NCBI GenBank assembly: GCA_947628705.1 | Contig: CANRAZ010000012.1 | Coordinates: 1 to 45,180, forward strand | Source of the DNA: an uncultured Lachnospiraceae bacterium | Lineage (GTDB): Bacteria; Bacillota; Clostridia; Lachnospirales; Lachnospiraceae | Reading direction: 5' to 3' | Length of the DNA: 45,180 nucleotides | Shown: piece by piece, positions 33,683 to 42,531 of the stretch | How positions within the stretch are numbered: position 1 is the first letter of the stretch | Layout: each line of letters starts with the position of its first letter | The notes under the pieces: model-generated | The model's database searches: none | Seen by the model: only the letters and a program-made list of their open reading frames with translations | What the model was told of the DNA's origin: nothing | Made by a program: the position numbers and the translations under genes

Positions 33683-35331
33683 TTAATAAGACCCTTTATT
33701 CCTTCTTTTTCATAAATCTGCCTGTAAAAATTCACCTCATCCTTTATCAGGCTGTCAATAACGCGCATTCCGAGAAGCTCTACAGGGGCTCTGTCATCAT
33801 TCATTATATAAGAGCCGCTTTCGTAACGTTTAAGGCTGTCTCCTACTTCCTGCATCATTGAATAAAGCGCGCCGTCCGTTTCCGATTTGACGCCTGCATT
33901 AAAGCGATTAATCATGTACGGGTTTGACGATGCGAAAAGCTCACGGTTTGTCGCTCCCTTAACATTTACAGTATATACCTCCGGAAATACGGAGGCGATG
34001 GTGTCTGAAAGATATTGATTTATGTTGCCTTCCTCGTTAGTGTGCATATTCATGTTTACGACCATTATGCCGTTTTCATTAAGATGCTCTTTCACAAGCG
34101 TAAAAAATTCCACGGAAGACATCTGAAAAGGTATCGTTATGTCCTGGTAGGCATCGACCATTATCACATCGTATTTTTTTTCAACAGCATTTAAAAAAGC
34201 CCTTCCGTCGTAGGTTGTAACCTTGACGTTATCAGGCAATTCAAAATATTTTTTTGAAAGTCCGGTTATTTTACTGTCGATCTCAACGCCCTCTATGCTT
34301 ATGTTATCAAAATACCGCATACATTGCGTCGCATATGTCCCCGTTCCCATTCCAAGGATCAAAATTTCAAGCTTTTCGCCGTCACTTCCCGTGTCGTGCA
34401 GCAGCTCGGAAGCTCCGCACATATAAGGAGCCGCCATTGCATAGTCGTAGTACATTCCGGTAAGCTCCTTTTCTTTTACATAGACGGATTGAACGCCGAA
34501 AAGCACATTGGTGGAAAGCACCACTTCCCTTTCGTCCTCGCTTACCTGCAGATAATTGTAGATTGATTCGCCCTCATAGGTGAGATCGTCCTGCCAGAAG
34601 GCAAAGGCGGTACTGTGGCCGAAGATGCAGCAAAGTATAAAAAGCGCTATGCTTACGGGTACTTTGACAGGAATTTTTTTGCAGCCGACAAAATATAAAA
34701 CGGCAAGCAGAAGGAGTATTCCGGCAAATATTAAAAAGGTTACGGAGGTTCCGACGGCAGGTATGCTGATAAAGGTCGGAACAAAGGTTCCGATGATGCT
34801 GCCTACGGTATTGGCGGCATTAAGCGTGCCGACTGTTTTTCCGCTGTCGTCAAGACTGTCCACAGTGTATTTAACAAGGGACGGAGTAACCGTGCCGAGC
34901 AAAAACAGAGGAAAAACAAAAATAACCATGCAGGCTGCGAAGGCGGCGACAATAAGAAATCCGCTGTTAACCGTAAATATCAGCAGTGCGGAAATGCCGA
35001 TTATAATGTACTTTCCAAGGACGGGAATCGCTGCAATCCATACGGCCGCAATGATAATGCGTCCGTAAAGCCTGTCGGGACTTGGGTTCTTATCTGCGTA
35101 ACGTCCGCCGTAGATGTTTCCGAGAGCCATTGCAATCATTATCGTTCCGATAATTATTGTCCAGACGATTTGCGAGGAGCTGAAATAAGGCGCAAGAAGC
35201 CTGCTTGCTCCAAGCTCTACCGCCATAACGGACATGCCGGCGAAAAATTCGGTAAGGTAAAGATACAGTTTATTTTTAAGCAGCCTGTTCTCCCCGGCTT
35301 CCGTTTTGTTATTATCTTTCTTTTCTTCCAT
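33673..35331 (-). CDS. Fused MFS/spermidine-synthase-like protein
   Basis: 552 residues. The N-terminal half has about 7-8 transmembrane helices starting LTEFFAGMSVMAVELGASRLLAPYFS, the hallmark of this fusion family. The C-terminal half is a spermidine synthase-like Rossmann domain: GMGTGTYATQ at 327-336 with acidic E350, and VDAYQD around 386-391 where true synthases have the aminopropyl-transfer Asp-loop. Polyamine biosynthesis partners (speA/D, speB) are not near. The family's real reaction is unproven; some fused members may not make polyamines. GGAGG precedes ATG by 5 bases. A promoter lies upstream. Confidence 0.85.
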   Translation of the reverse strand: MEEKKDNNKTEAGENRLLKNKLYLYLTEFFAGMSVMAVELGASRLLAPYFSSSQIVWTIIIGTIMIAMALGNIYGGRYADKNPSPDRLYGRIIIAAVWIAAIPVLGKYIIIGISALLIFTVNSGFLIVAAFAACMVIFVFPLFLLGTVTPSLVKYTVDSLDDSGKTVGTLNAANTVGSIIGTFVPTFISIPAVGTSVTFLIFAGILLLLAVLYFVGCKKIPVKVPVSIALFILCCIFGHSTAFAFWQDDLTYEGESIYNYLQVSEDEREVVLSTNVLFGVQSVYVKEKELTGMYYDYAMAAPYMCGASELLHDTGSDGEKLEILILGMGTGTYATQCMRYFDNISIEGVEIDSKITGLSKKYFELPDNVKVTTYDGRAFLNAVEKKYDVIMVDAYQDITIPFQMSSVEFFTLVKEHLNENGIMVVNMNMHTNEEGNINQYLSDTIASVFPEVYTVNVKGATNRELFASSNPYMINRFNAGVKSETDGALYSMMQEVGDSLKRYESGSYIMNDDRAPVELLGMRVIDSLIKDEVNFYRQIYEKEGIKGLINSL

Positions 35332-35358
35332 TTATTCCTCCAGTTAACAGTACGGTTA

Positions 35359-35386
35359 ATAATATGAAAGCGCCGACCTCTTACAA
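35359..35386 (-). promoter_or_regulatory. Possible promoter of the spermidine-synthase-like gene
   Basis: On the minus strand TTGTAA (plus 35381-35386) and TATTAT (plus 35359-35364) with 16 bp between. Hexamers match 4/6 and 5/6. No terminator is evident between this point and the DUF4340 gene, so read-through from the ABC operon is also possible. Confidence 0.45.
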
Positions 35387-35429
35387 TTTACGCAGTTACG
35401 CTGAATTCTCCCAGTTAAAGCACGGTCCT

Positions 35430-37082
35430 TCAATCCAATTTATCAATGTCAGTCTGTCCGTAAATCTTATCACCCGTAAGAATTTCATCATTAAGCGCCA
35501 TAAGGTAATTAATCATGCTTTCCGGCATGTTGTAAATGCTGTCGGTGTTATCAGCCGTCACATAGAAGCTTCCGTCGGCCTCGCCGATCGATAAAACCCA
35601 CTCAGCTCTGTGCTCCTCGCTGCTTCCGTCCTCATTGTAAACCGTGCCGGTGAAAGCAAATGTAAATATTTTTACAGGATTATCCAGCCCGTACTGAGCA
35701 AGCTTTTCCTTGGTTTTGCTGTCGGAAATTCTGGAGCCGTATTTAAAGCTTCCGGAAGCGTTTAAGTATTCAAACAGTTGTCTGCCTGCCGTGGAAGCCA
35801 CAGGAAAAACTGCGTCTGCTTCTTGTCCGTTGGAAAATTCAAGCTCGCCGTTCCCTTTATTGACAATGATGATTTTTCCCTTATCGGCCGTTTCAATAAT
35901 AATTTCATCAAGATTATCCGCTGTTATTACAGGAAGCTCATTATTAGCTAAAAGCTGTTTCTTTTCCGAATTAACGCCGTTTATTTCGTCAGCGCACATA
36001 TTGATATAATATTCGGCATAAATCGCATTTGTCGTGTAGACGGCTGCACTGTTATATTCGTTCTCATCATTTCCGTTCAGCTTACAGCAAACCCTTACAT
36101 AGTACTGTGAAGCCTCAGGCGAAACAGGGTTTCCCACTGATATCGTATATTCATAATTATTTTCGGAAAGAAAATCATCCGCCGCAGGTGAAGCAGTGTT
36201 TGCAGCCGCTTTTTTTTCGGTGAATTTAATTTTTACCTCTGCCTGCGGAAGCAACAGACCGTAGCTCTCAAGCTCAGAATCAGATGGCTTGTGAGCAACG
36301 GCTTTGTTGAATACAAATTCATTAATGTAATTCAGCATTATTCTGGTATCTGAAACAGCGGCAGGAAGCAGTTCATCATCCTTGTAAGCTTCGTTCTCAC
36401 TGTACTTAAACACGATATCCGCCGCATCTGTCTGGGCCGCCTCATTGTCAACCGACAGTATCAGGTAACGGTAGGTTTCGTCAGTTTTGTTTCTGAACTC
36501 AACGGAGTTTAATTCATATGACGTAAAATCGGGTATTTCAACCTTCTGCATACAGCTGTAAAGGTCATACTCTGAATATGAACTAAGCGTCGTTGCGGTC
36601 AGACAGACAGAATCGCTCCCCTCTTCCGTAAAATAACAGGTATTGTCAGCTCCTGCGGTACCTGAAACAAGCAGAGTTTTTCCATTCCCGCCGGAGGTTT
36701 TAAAGCTGATTTTTAAAGCAGGGCTGTCAAGCCCGTAAGCCTTCATATCGGTAACGTTTTTTACGGTGCGAATACAGGTCATATCCTTAAGCTTTGAGGC
36801 AAGTATTGAGAAAACGTCCTGGTACACAGGAAAATCTGCGTCTGCCGGATAAGTCCAGACTCCGTTAGAAACATTATAGGAAAAGGCAAAAGAACCGGCC
36901 GCAGTTTCAATGGTCAGTTCTGTAATGCTCTCATCACCAAAGCTCCAAAACGGAGCTTCGCCGGAGCTGCCGTTTCCGTCCTCCGGCTTTTTTTTGGCAG
37001 CCGCAAGTATAACGAAATAAACGATAATGCAGACAGCCAGAATTCCTAAAACCGCAATAAGATTTTTAACCTTTTTACTCAT
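35430..37082 (-). CDS. DUF4340 protein of a Gld-type ABC operon
   Basis: 550 residues: a short cytoplasmic start, one helix (about 8-28, LIAVLGILAVCIIVYFVIL) and a long external domain. It matches the DUF4340 pattern, with two related halves: TELTIETAAGSFAFSYNVS and KAYGLDSPALKISFKT in the first, DEIIIETADKGKIIIVNK and KLAQYGLDNPVKIFTF in the second. DUF4340 proteins occur next to GldG-like ABC auxiliary proteins, as here: the stop of the upstream gene and this ATG overlap by one base (TAATG). Exact role unknown. I see no convincing terminator downstream of it, before the next gene on the same strand. Confidence 0.85.
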   Translation of the reverse strand: MSKKVKNLIAVLGILAVCIIVYFVILAAAKKKPEDGNGSSGEAPFWSFGDESITELTIETAAGSFAFSYNVSNGVWTYPADADFPVYQDVFSILASKLKDMTCIRTVKNVTDMKAYGLDSPALKISFKTSGGNGKTLLVSGTAGADNTCYFTEEGSDSVCLTATTLSSYSEYDLYSCMQKVEIPDFTSYELNSVEFRNKTDETYRYLILSVDNEAAQTDAADIVFKYSENEAYKDDELLPAAVSDTRIMLNYINEFVFNKAVAHKPSDSELESYGLLLPQAEVKIKFTEKKAAANTASPAADDFLSENNYEYTISVGNPVSPEASQYYVRVCCKLNGNDENEYNSAAVYTTNAIYAEYYINMCADEINGVNSEKKQLLANNELPVITADNLDEIIIETADKGKIIIVNKGNGELEFSNGQEADAVFPVASTAGRQLFEYLNASGSFKYGSRISDSKTKEKLAQYGLDNPVKIFTFAFTGTVYNEDGSSEEHRAEWVLSIGEADGSFYVTADNTDSIYNMPESMINYLMALNDEILTGDKIYGQTDIDKLD

Positions 37083-38545
37083 TACCGCGCTCTCCTTATT
37101 ACAGTGACCGTAATTCCTGCCAAGATAAATGCAAGCGGAATAAGGCCGAGATATACGATAGAGAACAGATTCACCTGACTTTGAGTTGTGATGTTAAATC
37201 TTTCATCTAAGCCCTTAGGCTCCACATAGATGCCGTTCTCCGCCCCGGACATTTCTTTAATCGAGTTGGTAATTAATTTAATATTGTTGTTTACCAAAGC
37301 CGTATCGTTTGCCGCGTCCTCTAAAAACATAGCGCAGCCGACAACAAGCAGGTTTGCGGATTTCCCGGTATCGTTAAAATCGGCTTTTACGTAGGACGCA
37401 ATTGAAGCAGGTTCGGTATAATCGACCGTGTACTGGTCTTCAAAATATACGATCTTGTGGTTAGACGAGCTTGTAAGAAGCTCTGTAAACTGAGGGACGC
37501 ATGAAGACGTTTCTGTCTGTGTAACCGAAGAAGCGTAAAACGCAAGCAGGTAGGAATCTTCAATGCCTGAAAGCAGACTGCTTTCAACATTTCTTTTTGG
37601 AATCAATGCGTAAGGCGCATAGCTTCCCATTGCAGCATAGTAATAATTCTTATCCTCCTCAATCATTAATCCGTCCGTGACCGAGATGCCTGCGTAGCTG
37701 AGGATATCCTTGAAATTGGTAAGCTCCGCATTATAAATATTGTTGTAAATTACAATTACATTTCCGCCGTTTGAAATATAGCTTTTAACGGCGTCGGCCT
37801 CTGCTTTACTGTAATCAGACGACGGAGTAAGCATGAAAAGAACATCGCAGTCTTCAGGAACTGCCTGAGTATCCTTTAAGGAAAGAGGACTTTCGCTTAA
37901 GGTATAGTTGTTCTTTTCAAAGGCATCCTTTACATTAACGTAATTTGTAAGGAACGAAGGCTCTCCGTGTCCGCCGATTTCATAGAGATTGACTGTTTTA
38001 TCGCTTGTTACATAATTTATTGCGGAAGCAAGCTGTCCCTCGCCGTCATAATAATAGGCGTTGTAAGGCTCTCCGCTTTCATCGTAAAGCGTGTTATAAT
38101 AGTAGATTTCATTAAAATCGATAAGACGGTATTTTCCCGTAACAGGATTTTCGACAACGACACTGTAGGCCGCCGCTTCTCTTGCGTTGTATTTAGCCGC
38201 AAAATCAGGTTCAATAACTACGTCGACGTGTTTATATTCAACCCTTTCCGAAGCATCGCTGAAAATGCTGCAGATTGTGTCGATATACTCGTTATAGCTT
38301 CCCTTGGAGTCAGAAAGCAAGTAAACGTTCACGTCTTTGTCAAGGCTTTTCAGCATATTTTCTGTTGAATCGCCTATTGAATAGTAATCAACGCCTGAGG
38401 TATTGAAGGTCGTAACCGTTGCAGGCAGCGAACGCACCGCAAGATTTATCACGACAACTATTGCAATTACGATAAGAGTAAGCACAGAGCTGTAGGAGCC
38501 GTTTTTAAACTGTATTGAACGGTTGATCTTTTCTTTACTGTTCAT
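37082..38545 (-). CDS. GldG-like ABC transporter auxiliary protein
   Basis: 487 residues: a helix at about 21-40, a long external domain of the ABC_transp_aux (GldG) type, and a second helix near the C-terminus (about 461-481) followed by a basic tail (IRRAR). Motifs such as NLYEIGGHGEPS and LFMLTPSSDYSKAEADAVKS, with an exposed Rossmann-like region where GldG proteins carry their divergent ligand-binding fold, support this. In Bacteroidota GldFG support gliding and secretion; clostridial homologues without gliding have no proven substrate. It follows the ABC-2 permease by 12 bases and is overlapped by DUF4340. Confidence 0.87.
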   Translation of the reverse strand: MNSKEKINRSIQFKNGSYSSVLTLIVIAIVVVINLAVRSLPATVTTFNTSGVDYYSIGDSTENMLKSLDKDVNVYLLSDSKGSYNEYIDTICSIFSDASERVEYKHVDVVIEPDFAAKYNAREAAAYSVVVENPVTGKYRLIDFNEIYYYNTLYDESGEPYNAYYYDGEGQLASAINYVTSDKTVNLYEIGGHGEPSFLTNYVNVKDAFEKNNYTLSESPLSLKDTQAVPEDCDVLFMLTPSSDYSKAEADAVKSYISNGGNVIVIYNNIYNAELTNFKDILSYAGISVTDGLMIEEDKNYYYAAMGSYAPYALIPKRNVESSLLSGIEDSYLLAFYASSVTQTETSSCVPQFTELLTSSSNHKIVYFEDQYTVDYTEPASIASYVKADFNDTGKSANLLVVGCAMFLEDAANDTALVNNNIKLITNSIKEMSGAENGIYVEPKGLDERFNITTQSQVNLFSIVYLGLIPLAFILAGITVTVIRRAR

Positions 38546-38557
38546 ATCGCACCCCCG

Positions 38558-39424
38558 TTAACTGTATCTTCTCTTCTGTATGGTCTGAACCGTAAAGAAA
38601 ACAAACAGGCCGATCAGAGAAAGGTAATACACTATTGTTCTGATATCAAACATATAGTAGTAGATAAAGTTTATTAGGTAATTTGAAGGAGGCAGCATTC
38701 CGAATATTTTCTGGAGCGCGCCGTTAAAAAGACTGCTTTTGAAAATATAAAGCACAAGAACGGCTAAAGAAAGGACTATTCCGACCGTAAAACCGAATAC
38801 GGGATTTCTTGTGAGCAGCCAGCATATCAGCCCAATAACTGCCGCAATGAGAATAAAGCCGACAAGAGAAACATACGGCTTGTCTGAAAGGACTCCTGAA
38901 AGCCCCGAAAAATACTCAAGAACGAAAACCGTCACCAGCGAAATTATCGCAGATATAATCTGACTTTCCGTAAGTGATGAAATAAACATGCAGATTGCAA
39001 TGTATACGCAGCCAAGCAGAAAATATGCAAGCAGAGACGTGTAGTCGACCGACAGCATGGCGATGCCGAGAGATTTAAGCACAAGCGGACAGGTCGCAAG
39101 CAGAAGGATCACAACAAAAAAAACCGTACACATGGAAAGATATTTGCCTAAAACTATCCTCGTGACAGAAACAGGCGACGTGTAAAGAAGCTGGTCTATC
39201 TTTTCCTTTCTTTCTTCCGGAAGGGATTTCATCGTAAGAATGGCAAACAAAAAGAAACAGATGTAAGAATAGTAAAGCGTCGGATAGGCAATCGATGTTG
39301 CTCCCTGACTTAAATTGTAGATTCGGAAGTAGATGCCGAAAATAAGCATGTACATTGCAATAAAAATATATGCTGTCATTGAATTAAACAGGCTTCTTAA
39401 TTCTCTTTTATATATGGCAATCAT
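38558..39424 (-). CDS. ABC-2 type permease (GldF-like)
   Basis: 288 residues with six predicted transmembrane helices (about 14-34, 53-63, 98-120, 131-152, 164-205 region and 262-280). It begins MIAIYKRELRSLFNSMTAYI, typical of GldF-like and NatB-like permeases, and is 15 bases after the ATPase gene. The short loop LPEERKEKIDQLLYTSPVS fits the coupling helix. In the operon it would form the membrane channel with the GldA-like ATPase; GldG and DUF4340 would add an external domain. Cargo unknown. Confidence 0.88.
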   Translation of the reverse strand: MIAIYKRELRSLFNSMTAYIFIAMYMLIFGIYFRIYNLSQGATSIAYPTLYYSYICFFLFAILTMKSLPEERKEKIDQLLYTSPVSVTRIVLGKYLSMCTVFFVVILLLATCPLVLKSLGIAMLSVDYTSLLAYFLLGCVYIAICMFISSLTESQIISAIISLVTVFVLEYFSGLSGVLSDKPYVSLVGFILIAAVIGLICWLLTRNPVFGFTVGIVLSLAVLVLYIFKSSLFNGALQKIFGMLPPSNYLINFIYYYMFDIRTIVYYLSLIGLFVFFTVQTIQKRRYS

Positions 39425-39439
39425 TTTCAGTCTCCTCTC

Positions 39440-40381
39440 CTAATTATCAGTGCTGCCTGTAAGCTGAAGGAATATATCCTCAAGGGTTCTGGTCTCTATG
39501 CTGCTTTCAAGAATCGGCATTCTTTGATCGGCAAAGGCAAAGAAAAGCTGATTTTGAAGCTCCTCAGGGTCAGCCGTCGTTTCAATCTCGCAAACGGTAA
39601 CGGCCTCATTATCCGGCTTACAGTCAAACTTCGATATTTCCTCAAAATTTTTAAGTACCTCGGAAACGGAATCGCTGTCAGCCTTAATGCGGTAATGCAA
39701 AACAGACGAATTTCCCATGTTTTCCGAAAGCCTTTCAGGCGTGTCGTTTGCAACAAGCTTTCCGTGAGAAATAATAAGAATCACGTCGCAAACAGCGCTT
39801 ACCTCCTGAAGTATGTGCGAGCTGAGAATTACCGTATGCTTTTCACGTAGAGATGAAATAAGCTCTCTCATTTCATTGATCTGCTTCGGGTCCAGACCTA
39901 CGGTCGGTTCGTCAAGAATGATAACGTCGGGATATGAAACAAGCGCGCCCGCAAGCCCAACTCTTTGCCTGTAGCCCTTTGAAAGATGCTTTATCAGCCT
40001 TTCGCTTACGTCAGAGATCTTAGTCTGCTCTTCTATCTGCGCAATATGCTCTTTAATTTCCTTTTTATTGACTTTTTTCAGTTCAGCAACGAATTTAAGA
40101 TACTCGTTAACAGTCATATCCTGATAAAGCGGAGGAATTTCAGGAAGATAGCCGATGTTTGCCTTGGCCTTTTCCGGCTCCTCCATAATATTATAGCCGT
40201 TGATTTCCACTGTTCCGCTGGTCGCACCGATATAACCTGTCATAATGTTCATGGTTGTGGATTTCCCTGCACCGTTCGGACCTAAAAAGCCGTAAATTTT
40301 TCCGTCTGAAAGTTCAAAGCTTATGTCATCGACAGCCTTATGCTGACCGTAATACTTTGTTAGATTGCTGACCTTAATCAA
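39440..40381 (-). CDS. ABC transporter ATP-binding protein (GldA-like)
   Basis: 313 residues, longer than a minimal ATPase because of an extra C-terminal domain after about 215, as in the GldA/NatA/CcmA-type exporters. Walker A GPNGAGKST at 34-42, signature LSKGYRQRVGLA, Walker B VIILDEPTVGLDP, H-loop ILSSHI. The start is TTG at 40381, well positioned after GGAGG at -12 to -8. It is first of the four-gene minus-strand operon. Upstream the plus strand has TGATAC (40423-40428) / GTATCA (40443-40448) and an AAGCGCTT palindrome, but no clear promoter. Confidence 0.93.
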   Translation of the reverse strand: MIKVSNLTKYYGQHKAVDDISFELSDGKIYGFLGPNGAGKSTTMNIMTGYIGATSGTVEINGYNIMEEPEKAKANIGYLPEIPPLYQDMTVNEYLKFVAELKKVNKKEIKEHIAQIEEQTKISDVSERLIKHLSKGYRQRVGLAGALVSYPDVIILDEPTVGLDPKQINEMRELISSLREKHTVILSSHILQEVSAVCDVILIISHGKLVANDTPERLSENMGNSSVLHYRIKADSDSVSEVLKNFEEISKFDCKPDNEAVTVCEIETTADPEELQNQLFFAFADQRMPILESSIETRTLEDIFLQLTGSTDN

Positions 40382-40509
40382 GTCTCTACCTCCGAATTAT
40401 AAATGATCCTCCGGGAATCAAATGATACAAAGCGCTTCATCAGTATCACTTCAGAAAATTAATAGCAGATTTCTGTGAAAAAAATATGAATTAGTTATTA
40501 ATTCTGAAA

Positions 40510-40848
40510 CTATTGAAATACAATTTCCCTGCCGTCCTGCCATATTCTTTCAATATTGTAGAATTCTCTCTGTTCAGATGTAAAAAGATTGATGAGAGCG
40601 TCCCTGTAATCCATAAGAACCCAGCCGCAATTGCTGTTTCCCTCTGTGGATTTGGCAAAAACGCCGTTGTTTGCGAGCGTCCTTTCTACAGTATCAACAA
40701 GGGTATCAAGCTGATTAACGTTGTTTGCATCTGCAATAATGATGTAATCAGTAAGGCTTGTAAGATCAGACACGTCAATTATTTTAACATTATTGGCGAG
40801 CTTGCTGCTTAAAGCCTCATAAATTTCTTTGAGACAGTTGTTTATCAT
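40510..40848 (-). CDS. rsfS: Ribosomal silencing factor RsfS
   Basis: 112 residues, the normal length for RsfS (YbeB/Iojap). Conserved marks are DVSDLTSLTDYIIIADANN and CGWVLMDYRDALINLFT. RsfS binds L14 on the large subunit and prevents subunit joining when nutrients are poor. It lies 133 bases after the nadD-yqeK gene; in most Firmicutes nadD, yqeK and rsfS are adjacent, so this is the expected neighbourhood. The gap holds a small CCGGTA/TACCGG stem (40950-40955 and 40959-40964) and no clear promoter. Confidence 0.95.
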   Translation of the reverse strand: MINNCLKEIYEALSSKLANNVKIIDVSDLTSLTDYIIIADANNVNQLDTLVDTVERTLANNGVFAKSTEGNSNCGWVLMDYRDALINLFTSEQREFYNIERIWQDGREIVFQ

Positions 40849-40981
40849 AATAAATCCTCACTTTCGTACTTTTTGTATTTAAATTTCATAAATATGCTCT
40901 GATCCTGCGTCCTTATCCGTGGGACAGAAAATAATTGCAAACGGTTAAACCGGTAAGATACCGGACGGTTAGGCGCCGTCG

Positions 40982-42193
40982 TCATTTTGTCCCGTAAACC
41001 GTATTTTTGTAAAAATCCCTTGTTTTTACCGTCGCAGGGTCAATGAAGCATCCTTTTTCAGTCAGATATTTAACAGTGCTGTCAGCCGTATAAAAAACAG
41101 CCAGATCAATATTTTCAAATGCCGCCTGTCTGATTGCTTCAAGCGGAGGATCTGACGGCTGGGTCCTTGACGGTTCAATAAAGTCAGCGGTAAATATTAT
41201 CTTCTCAAGAAGCGTCATTTCAGGTCTTCCGACCGTATGGTAATATATGGCCGAAAGTATATCTTCGTCTTCGATGTAGTATATATTTCTGGCAAGCACG
41301 CTTCCTGCCTTTGAATGCAGTAATGAACCGGCGGTTAATTTATCCCTTTTTTCTTCCTCTGAAACCGGTATGTTATTTTGCAGGCACAGGTTAATAAGGA
41401 TTTCGGCGTCAAGCGGCTTCGCACAGTCATGGAGAAGCGCAGCCTTAGCAGCCTTTTCGGCGTCGCAGCCGAATCTTTCAGCCATTTTAACGGCAGTGTC
41501 CCTGACTCCAAGAACATGCTTGAATCTTTTATCGGGAAGCGCCGCCTGCATTTTTTCTTCAAGCTCTTTTAAAGAATAACCGGTGTTTTCAGCCGAATAA
41601 AGCTTATTTTTTTCAATGCAGTCCGCTATTTCGGCAGGAACAAGATGCCTGAAATCCTTACCGCTTTTGATGAGCTTCCGCACCTCTGTTGAAGAAACAT
41701 CCACATTACTGAAGCTTAACAGCCTGTAGCGTCCCCCTATGCTCTCTTTCAACCCTTCTATCAGTTTTTTCGCGGCAGTTAAATCATAACCCTCTCGGGT
41801 GCATACCGCTATTTCGGCAAATTTGACGATTTTCTCCGGCATATACCACCTGTCAAAGCCGGCGAGCGAGTCGCCGCCGATAAGAAACGTAAAAGTGTAA
41901 TCAGGAAAGCGTTTATTAAGCCGTTCAAGCGTGTCTGCGGTGTAGGTAAAACCCTCTGCAGTCAGTTCTTCCGTTGAAACCTTAACCCTGTCTCTTTTTT
42001 GAGCGTATGCGTTAAGCATCTCAAGTCTTGATTCATCGGTGATCTTTCCGTAGGAAGGCTTATGAGGAGGCTGCTTCGCAGGTATAAGCCAAAGCTCGTC
42101 AGGCTTAAGCTGATCCAAAGCCGCTTCCGCCATTGCCGCATGTCCGTTGTGAAACGGATTAAAAGAACCGCCTAAAAGAGCAATGCGTCTCAT
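40982..42193 (-). CDS. nadD: Bifunctional nicotinate-nucleotide adenylyltransferase / YqeK HD hydrolase
   Basis: 403 residues, a fusion of two normally separate proteins. Residues 1-200 are NadD, which makes NaAD from NaMN and ATP: ALLGGSFNPFHNGHAAMAEA (nucleotidyl-transferase GxFxPxHxGH, H15/H18) and SSTEVRKLI (ISSTxIR equivalent, about 167-175). Residues about 207-403 are YqeK, an HD-domain Ap4A hydrolase family: H226, H255-D256 (LLHDCAKP), H293 (LLHSKAG), H319 (YYHTVGRP) and D337. The link LYSAENTGYSLKELEEKMQ is short. Both active-site sets look intact. It overlaps yhbY by 4 bases, so these genes are coupled with obg. Confidence 0.94.
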   Translation of the reverse strand: MRRIALLGGSFNPFHNGHAAMAEAALDQLKPDELWLIPAKQPPHKPSYGKITDESRLEMLNAYAQKRDRVKVSTEELTAEGFTYTADTLERLNKRFPDYTFTFLIGGDSLAGFDRWYMPEKIVKFAEIAVCTREGYDLTAAKKLIEGLKESIGGRYRLLSFSNVDVSSTEVRKLIKSGKDFRHLVPAEIADCIEKNKLYSAENTGYSLKELEEKMQAALPDKRFKHVLGVRDTAVKMAERFGCDAEKAAKAALLHDCAKPLDAEILINLCLQNNIPVSEEEKRDKLTAGSLLHSKAGSVLARNIYYIEDEDILSAIYYHTVGRPEMTLLEKIIFTADFIEPSRTQPSDPPLEAIRQAAFENIDLAVFYTADSTVKYLTEKGCFIDPATVKTRDFYKNTVYGTK

Positions 42194-42492
42194 CTCAGCT
42201 TCCTTCCGTCAAGGTCAATTTTCTTTTTGGTTTTGGAAGGTCTGTAAAGAACAATTTTCTTCCCGATAACCTGAACAATCTGAGAACCGGTTCTTTCTGA
42301 AAGAACAGCGGCAATATCCTGCGGAGCTTCCAGACAGTTATTCAGTACGGATACTTTAATTAACTCGTTGGCTTCAAGCGCCTCAGAGACTGCTTCAACA
42401 AGCTGTGGAGAGATTCTTCCCTTTCCGACTTGGAATATCGGCTCAAGTTTCATTGCAAGACCTTTTAAATATGCCCGCTGCTTACTGTTCAT
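42190..42492 (-). CDS. yhbY: YhbY-type RNA-binding (CRM) protein
   Basis: 100 residues, the CRM-domain size. The pattern MNSKQRAYLKGLAMKLEPIF and the GxxG loop GKGRIS are characteristic; later IVLYRPSKTKKK gives the basic end. YhbY associates with the precursor of the large ribosomal subunit. ATG 42492 is preferred because GGAGG precedes it by 5 bases; an in-frame ATG at 42522 would add an atypical N-terminus. It lies 39 bases after obg's stop codon and overlaps nadD-yqeK by 4 bases. Confidence 0.93.
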   Translation of the reverse strand: MNSKQRAYLKGLAMKLEPIFQVGKGRISPQLVEAVSEALEANELIKVSVLNNCLEAPQDIAAVLSERTGSQIVQVIGKKIVLYRPSKTKKKIDLDGRKLR

Positions 42493-42531
42493 TACTTCCT
42501 CCGTTAAATGCTTATTCATCAAGCATTGTTT

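Noticed and set aside
34580-35068. 162-codon frame antisense to the spermidine-synthase-like gene
   Set aside because: Hydrophobic helices on the opposite strand create the open frame; no start context.
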